A stretch of DNA of 36,919 nucleotides from contig CAYWVO010000032.1 of the NCBI GenBank assembly GCA_964461835.1, forward strand, positions 1 to 36,919, read 5' to 3'. The position numbers were made by a program, and so were the translations under genes. The notes under the pieces were generated by a model. That model ran no database searches, had not been told where the DNA came from, and saw only the letters and a program-made list of their open reading frames with translations. The first letter of the stretch is position 1. Every line of letters starts with the position of its first letter. This DNA is from CAYWVO01 sp964461835. Lineage in GTDB: Bacteria; Zixibacteria; MSB-5A5; WJJR01; JAJRUJ01. Shown here one piece after another: positions 32,883 through 36,919 of this stretch.

Positions 32883-35552
32883 ATGACAGAACCTGGTGAC
32901 AATCACGATCAAACACAACCGTTTATCTGGCTCACACCAGGTTCAACTATTTCTCATTTTGAAATTATCAAGAAAATCGGCACCGGCGGGATGGGGGAGG
33001 TATATCTTGCTCTCGACACGAAATTGAACCGTCAGGTTGCCCTCAAGTTCATGCTGCCGCGTTACTCTGATGACCTTGTTAATCGCAAGCGATTTGAATG
33101 GGAGCAGCGGATACCAGCTTCTTTAAACCACCCGAACATTGTCACTATTTACGAAATAGGTAACGTCTCTGGGCGATTATTTACCGTCATGGAATACGTT
33201 GAGGGAGAATCGCTCAAGGATGTTGTTGCCTCCCGCAGATTAAATGTGGACGATGCACTCGGCTTGATTATCCAAATCTGTGAGGGATTGGGCGCAGCAC
33301 ATGCATCTGGTTACGTCCATCGAGACATCAAACCAGCAAACATTGTCGTGGATCGGCGCGGCGTCCCGAACATTTTAGATTTCGGCCTGGCTGAAATGCG
33401 TGATCGCGAACGATTAACTCAACCAGGTCAAATGTTGGGTACCGTGGGATACCTGGCACCGGAACAGATTAGGGGCACGTCCTGCGATGCGCGGGCAGAC
33501 TTGTTCTCTGTCGGTGTCGTCCTCTATGAATTGGTGACGGGGGAAAGCCCATTTCGAAGGAACAATGAGTATTCTACACTCAAAGCAATTCTTGAGAGCA
33601 AGGCGGTACCGCTTACGAAATTCAGGTCAGACGTGCCGGATGAACTTCAACGGATTGTCTCGAAAGCATTGAACAAAAACCCGGATACCCGTTATCAAAC
33701 CGCGCAAAGTATGATTGATGATCTGAAAGGCGTCCCACCGTACAAAAAGAATGGCACGAGGCATATGTTGGCGTTGTTGAGACGGTTCGGTGTGCTTCTC
33801 GGAACGCCCATAGTTGCGATTCTCTTGTTATTCACGGCGATGCAGACCATCCCCTTCGAATGTGACCGGAGACAAGGGCAAGTAAGAACCATGCTTGCTG
33901 TGTTACCATTCGAAAACCTTGGGGCCGCAGACGATGAATACTTCGCCGATGGCATAACCGATGAGATAATTGGTCGGTTGGCGTCTTTGGCCGACCTCGG
34001 GGTGATTTCCCGCACTAGTTCAATGCTGTATAAAAACACAGAAAAAGATCTCACGGAGATTGCCGGCGAATTGGGGGTGGATTATATCGTCGAAGGTTCA
34101 ATCCGTTGGAATAAGGATGCTGAACCAAATCAAGTACGTATTCTTCCTAAACTGATCAGAGTTGCCGATAATACACACTTGTGGTCCGCTGCCTATCAAC
34201 GATCATTGACAGAAGTATTCGCGGTACAATGCGACATTGCGACCCAAATTGCGGAAGCACTGGGCGTAAGGCTTCTGGCCAAAGAACGGGTCCGATTAGA
34301 AACAGAACCAACGGAAAATATTGATGCCTATGACGTATATCTGCGCGGCTTAAGTTCTTATCGATACGGAAATACCTGGGATGATAGAGTGTCTGCGTTG
34401 GAGATGTATACGCGGGCTACGGAACTTGATAGTTCTTTCGCTCTTGCGTATGCGCGAATCGCTGAAGTAAATGCCTTAATGTTCTATTCTTACTATGATC
34501 GCACTGAGGAACGACTGGCGTTGGCCAAACAGGCGATTGATCGGGCACTAGCTATCGATCCCGATCTACCCGAAGCTCACGTCGCGTTGGGGCTTTACTA
34601 TTACTGGGGTTTCCGGGATTATGATCGCGCCCGCAAACAATTTGAGCTCGCGCAGCAAAATATTCCTAACCTTGCGGAACTGCGAAATAACATCGCACTT
34701 GTTCAGAGACGTGAAGGAAAGTGGGAACATGCACTGGCGAATTTCAAAGGGGCACTACAGCTTGATCCTCTCGCACATGGGTATGCCAGTAATCTGGCCG
34801 AAACATTGCAGCGCCTGCGGCGCTACCCCGAGGCTGCGGAGTGGTGGGATCGGGCGATAATGCTCGCGCCGAATTGGGCCTGGCCCCGCGCTAACAAGGC
34901 TCGTTTACAATTGAAATGGCGTGGTGACCTTGCGGAAGCGCGTCGCACGTTGGCCGAAGGGTTAGCGGCGGTAGGTGCCAGCACACTGAATCTGGAGTTG
35001 GTCCGGTGGTTCCAAATTGCGGGTCAGTACGACAGCGCGTTGTGCCAGACGAGCATTTTTAATGTCTTGCATAATGAAACCGACGAACCGCGCGATACCG
35101 CACATTTTTATGCGATGCTGGGAAGAAGCTATCATTTCATGGATGAGCCCAGATTGCAGCAGGCATATTATGACTCCGCAAGAATCTACATGGAAAAGGC
35201 TTCGCCCGCCCAGCTTGCTGCTGACCACAAATATCATTCTCGACTGAGTCTGATATACGCTGGCCTGGGACAGAAAGATAAGGCCATCCGAGAGGCAAAG
35301 CGAGCCGTTGAGCTGCTGCCTGGAGCACGAGACGCTTTGGCCGGTCCAACTAATATCCTGGTTCTGGCGGAGGTTTATGCCCTGACAGAGGAGTATGATC
35401 AGTCAATACTGCTTCTGGAGGAATTGCTATCTATTCCGTCGCCTCTTTCTATGGCATTATTGCGACTCGATCCTCGATGGGATCCGCTGCGTATCAATCC
35501 TCGATTTCAAGACCTGTTGTCGAGATACGACCAGGGCCACCAAGAGTATTGA
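32883..35552 (+). CDS. Transmembrane Ser/Thr protein kinase with TolB-like and TPR regions
   Basis: 889 residues. Residues 25-285 are a Hanks-type (PknB-like) kinase with all key residues: glycine loop GTGGMGEVY (33-41), Lys55 in VALK, HRDIKPAN (Asp148, Lys150, Asn153), DFG (166-168) and APEQ (192-195). A transmembrane helix at about 302-320 (VLLGTPIVAILLLFTA) is followed by a TolB/FlgO-like domain (MLAVLPFENLGAADDEYFADGITDEIIGRLA, DYIVEGSIRW) often seen in such kinases and in adenylate cyclases. From about 480 on there are TPR repeats (AIDRALAIDPDLPEAHVALGLYYYW, NFKGALQLDPLAHGYASNLAETL). If the helix spans the membrane, the TPR half is periplasmic and senses envelope signals. Substrate unknown; no phosphatase or FHA partner nearby. 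Confidence 0.93.
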   Translation: MTEPGDNHDQTQPFIWLTPGSTISHFEIIKKIGTGGMGEVYLALDTKLNRQVALKFMLPRYSDDLVNRKRFEWEQRIPASLNHPNIVTIYEIGNVSGRLFTVMEYVEGESLKDVVASRRLNVDDALGLIIQICEGLGAAHASGYVHRDIKPANIVVDRRGVPNILDFGLAEMRDRERLTQPGQMLGTVGYLAPEQIRGTSCDARADLFSVGVVLYELVTGESPFRRNNEYSTLKAILESKAVPLTKFRSDVPDELQRIVSKALNKNPDTRYQTAQSMIDDLKGVPPYKKNGTRHMLALLRRFGVLLGTPIVAILLLFTAMQTIPFECDRRQGQVRTMLAVLPFENLGAADDEYFADGITDEIIGRLASLADLGVISRTSSMLYKNTEKDLTEIAGELGVDYIVEGSIRWNKDAEPNQVRILPKLIRVADNTHLWSAAYQRSLTEVFAVQCDIATQIAEALGVRLLAKERVRLETEPTENIDAYDVYLRGLSSYRYGNTWDDRVSALEMYTRATELDSSFALAYARIAEVNALMFYSYYDRTEERLALAKQAIDRALAIDPDLPEAHVALGLYYYWGFRDYDRARKQFELAQQNIPNLAELRNNIALVQRREGKWEHALANFKGALQLDPLAHGYASNLAETLQRLRRYPEAAEWWDRAIMLAPNWAWPRANKARLQLKWRGDLAEARRTLAEGLAAVGASTLNLELVRWFQIAGQYDSALCQTSIFNVLHNETDEPRDTAHFYAMLGRSYHFMDEPRLQQAYYDSARIYMEKASPAQLAADHKYHSRLSLIYAGLGQKDKAIREAKRAVELLPGARDALAGPTNILVLAEVYALTEEYDQSILLLEELLSIPSPLSMALLRLDPRWDPLRINPRFQDLLSRYDQGHQEY

Positions 35553-36048
35553 ATACCGTTTGGATAACCTATTCCAGTGTTAAAATGACTCTGGTTTGAG
35601 ACCCAGGTAGTGGTCATCTAAAGATAGCGGCATCTGGCTGAAGGTGCTCAATACCGGTCCTTACCTATGGATCAAAGCGAATTGTGATTTATTCGTGTCG
35701 AGACGAACTTGAGTTGACACTTGCCCCAAAAGCAAGTGGTCATTTGCCGCTGAATTGACCAACAAACAGGAGCTAGCAATGACCACTCAGCAGAGACTAG
35801 CCCGGAAGACACTCAGCCTTCTGGAACTGGAGGAATATCTTTAGAAAGTATCCGGGGCGTACCGTATTCACGGCTGTTCCCCCCGGCATTTCTACGATCT
35901 CAAGAAGGCTACTCGAATCTTAGATTCTTGCCCTTTACCGAATGCCTGATCAGCGACATTGAAAACATCCGGTTGGCGACAATTAGAATTCCCGGTTGTT
36001 CAGGGCTGTAGGCAATAGATTATCCGGGACGTATGGAGGAGGTCCTGG
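35553..36048 (+). other. Transposon-scarred intergenic region
   Basis: About 500 bases. It contains a stem-loop CACTTGC/GCAAGTG (35718-35724 with 35732-35738), the IS481-like remnant at 35779, and the sequence leading to the istA fragment, whose GGAGGAGGT lies just before the ATG at 36049. No intact gene. Confidence 0.4.
35779..35949 (+). pseudogene. IS481-like transposase N-terminal remnant with in-frame stop
   Basis: Reading from the ATG at 35779 gives MTTQQRLARKTLSLLELEEYL, an amber stop (35842-35844), then in the same frame KVSGAYRIHGCSPRHFYDLKKA and a second stop at 35947-35949. Together this resembles the N-terminal helix-turn-helix of IS481-type transposases, where LSLLELA..LG.VSEACR..G.SR..FY is usual. 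Everything after about 35910 is lost. A Shine-Dalgarno-like ACAGGAG precedes the ATG. A dead fragment; the family assignment is by motif only. Confidence 0.55.
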
Positions 36049-36261
36049 ATGGTCACGGATCGGCAGGTCAGGAGGTTAATGAAGCTGATCAAGAGGAATA
36101 AGATACTAGCGGTCGCGGCGGCGAAGTCGGGGATCGATGAGAAGACGGCCCGGAAGTATCGGCGATTGGGGAAGTTGCCCAGCGAGGTGAAGGTGGCACA
36201 TACTTGGCGGACCCGGGAAGATCCCTTTGCGGATGTGTGGGAAGAGATTCGTTCACAGTTG
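36049..36261 (+). pseudogene. IS21-family transposase (istA) N-terminal fragment
   Basis: The first about 68 residues (MVTDRQVRRLMKLIKRN, AAAKSGIDEKTARKYRRLGKLPSE, TWRTREDPFADVWEEIRSQL) match the N-terminal helix-turn-helix of one IS21 istA subgroup. The open frame continues to 36618, but from about 36260 it is only the antisense of a second istA on the minus strand, so homology stops at that junction. Strong GGAGGAGGT upstream. It is truncated and cannot transpose by itself. The junction position is approximate. Confidence 0.7.
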
Positions 36262-36918
36262 TCGTTCGATCAGCGAGATCTTCTCCTCGGCCAGATGACC
36301 GCGGTGGGTGTGGAACGCGTTTTCAAGGACCCGGATGAAGGTCTCGGTATCTTGTTTAAAGACTGCCTCGCTGTAGGCCTTGCGCGAGTGAGACAGCACA
36401 ATCCGCAAGACACAGGATCGGCGCTTCCGACCGTTTTCGATAATCCAGGCCCCGGCACCAAAGTCGACCTGGGCTTCATGACCCGCCGCGCATTCCATCC
36501 GCCGAAACGGCAGCGGAGTCCGTTCGCCCAACCGCCGGACAAACCGTTTGACCGAGGAGTACGAGCCAGTAAATCCATGCTCGCTGACCAGGTCCTGCCA
36601 GATCCGCTGCGCCGATAAACCCTGACCCCGTTTCCGCTTGATCACTTCCGCAGATGGCTGACACTGGCTGGGTGGACCCAGCGAGCGGGCGGACAGGATC
36701 AGCTCACCCGACCCGGCGGTCGGATTGGCCGGTTTTTCCCCGTCACCTGCCCCGGACTCGGGGGTCACACTGGCCGGTTTTGACGCCCCGGCTTTTCGCA
36801 GACGGTCATACCGGGCCACCGTCTCCCGATGCACGCCTAACTCCCGGGCGATCCGCCGGTACGCCCAATCCTCTGACCAGGAGACGTTCGGACGGGTCGG
36901 CTCGTAGCGGGGCTCCTC
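36253..36918 (-). pseudogene. istA: Second IS21-family transposase (istA), truncated at its 3' side, running off the window
   Basis: In minus-strand sense the frame is open from the right edge (EEPRYEPTRPNVSWSEDWAYRRIARELGVHRETVARY...). It shows a helix-turn-helix (WAYRRIARELGVHRETVARY), the linker RIWQDLVSEHGFTGSYSSVKRFVRRL, and the start of the DDE/rve catalytic domain with its first Asp (RMECAAGHEAQVDFGAGAWI). The family-typical sequence stops near RVLENAFH, before the second catalytic Asp and the Glu, and the frame ends in LIERQL. No istB ATPase gene is visible. The GTG at 36834 is internal rather than the true start. It lies head-to-head with the istA fragment at 36049. Confidence 0.75.
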
Positions 36919-36919
36919 C

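Noticed and set aside
35718..35738. CACTTGC/GCAAGTG hairpin as terminator of the kinase gene
   Set aside because: It lies about 165 bases after the stop, has a short stem and no U tract. It may belong to the end of the transposon remnant.
36262..36618. The second half of the plus-strand frame starting at 36049
   Set aside because: This part is only the reverse complement of the minus-strand istA catalytic region, so the 189-codon frame is a hybrid and not one protein.

Overview
The window (about 37 kb, mid-50s GC by eye) is bacterial chromosome, most likely from an uncultured lineage of the Fibrobacteres-Chlorobi-Bacteroidetes (FCB) superphylum, for example a Zixibacteria-like organism. This is an inference. 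It rests on a giant secreted protein with a type IX secretion-style C-terminal domain, three secreted proteins ending in paired dockerin-like repeats of the form GDxNCDxxxDPLDVQ, and an exosortase. No rRNA or phylogenetic marker is present to settle it.

Layout. 1-2.3 kb: the 3' end of a DUF512 protein converges on a DUF819 membrane protein, with two strong hairpins between them. 2.4-8 kb, minus strand: a small lipoprotein, an 879-residue T9SS-type secreted protein and an S9 prolyl oligopeptidase-family peptidase. 8.2-10 kb: a translationally coupled DUF6599/DUF362 pair. 9.9-11.7 kb, minus strand: a coupled trio of exosortase, membrane partner and SNase-like nuclease carrying an Ada-like zinc-binding tail. 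A PAS histidine kinase is divergent from this trio. 13.7 kb: tRNA-Leu(CAA).

14.1-19.3 kb holds the most interesting locus. A periplasm-targeted TPR-CHAT (caspase-like) protease gene converges, stop codon on stop codon, with a sigma factor / membrane anti-sigma operon. The TPR-CHAT gene is split by an exact 13-bp tandem duplication; removing one copy restores a single frame of 1224 codons. The arrangement suggests a sigma-factor pathway gated by CHAT proteolysis, comparable in logic to Craspase signalling but with no CRISPR parts in view.

20-32.5 kb: three consecutive giant secreted proteins. Each has 14 propeller-type repeats by my count, read as two seven-bladed beta-propellers, and each ends in two Cys-rich dockerin-like repeats. 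The first also carries a papain-like Cys/His/Asp-Asn domain and is broken by an apparent one-base deletion in a G run. 32.9-35.6 kb: a transmembrane Ser/Thr kinase with a TolB-like/TPR sensor half. 35.6 kb to the end: a transposon graveyard with an IS481-like remnant and two head-to-head IS21 istA fragments.

A plausible reading is a surface-display and envelope-signalling neighbourhood: sigma/anti-sigma/CHAT and kinase genes flank cell-surface propeller proteins, with two different protein-sorting routes (T9SS-type and exosortase) nearby.
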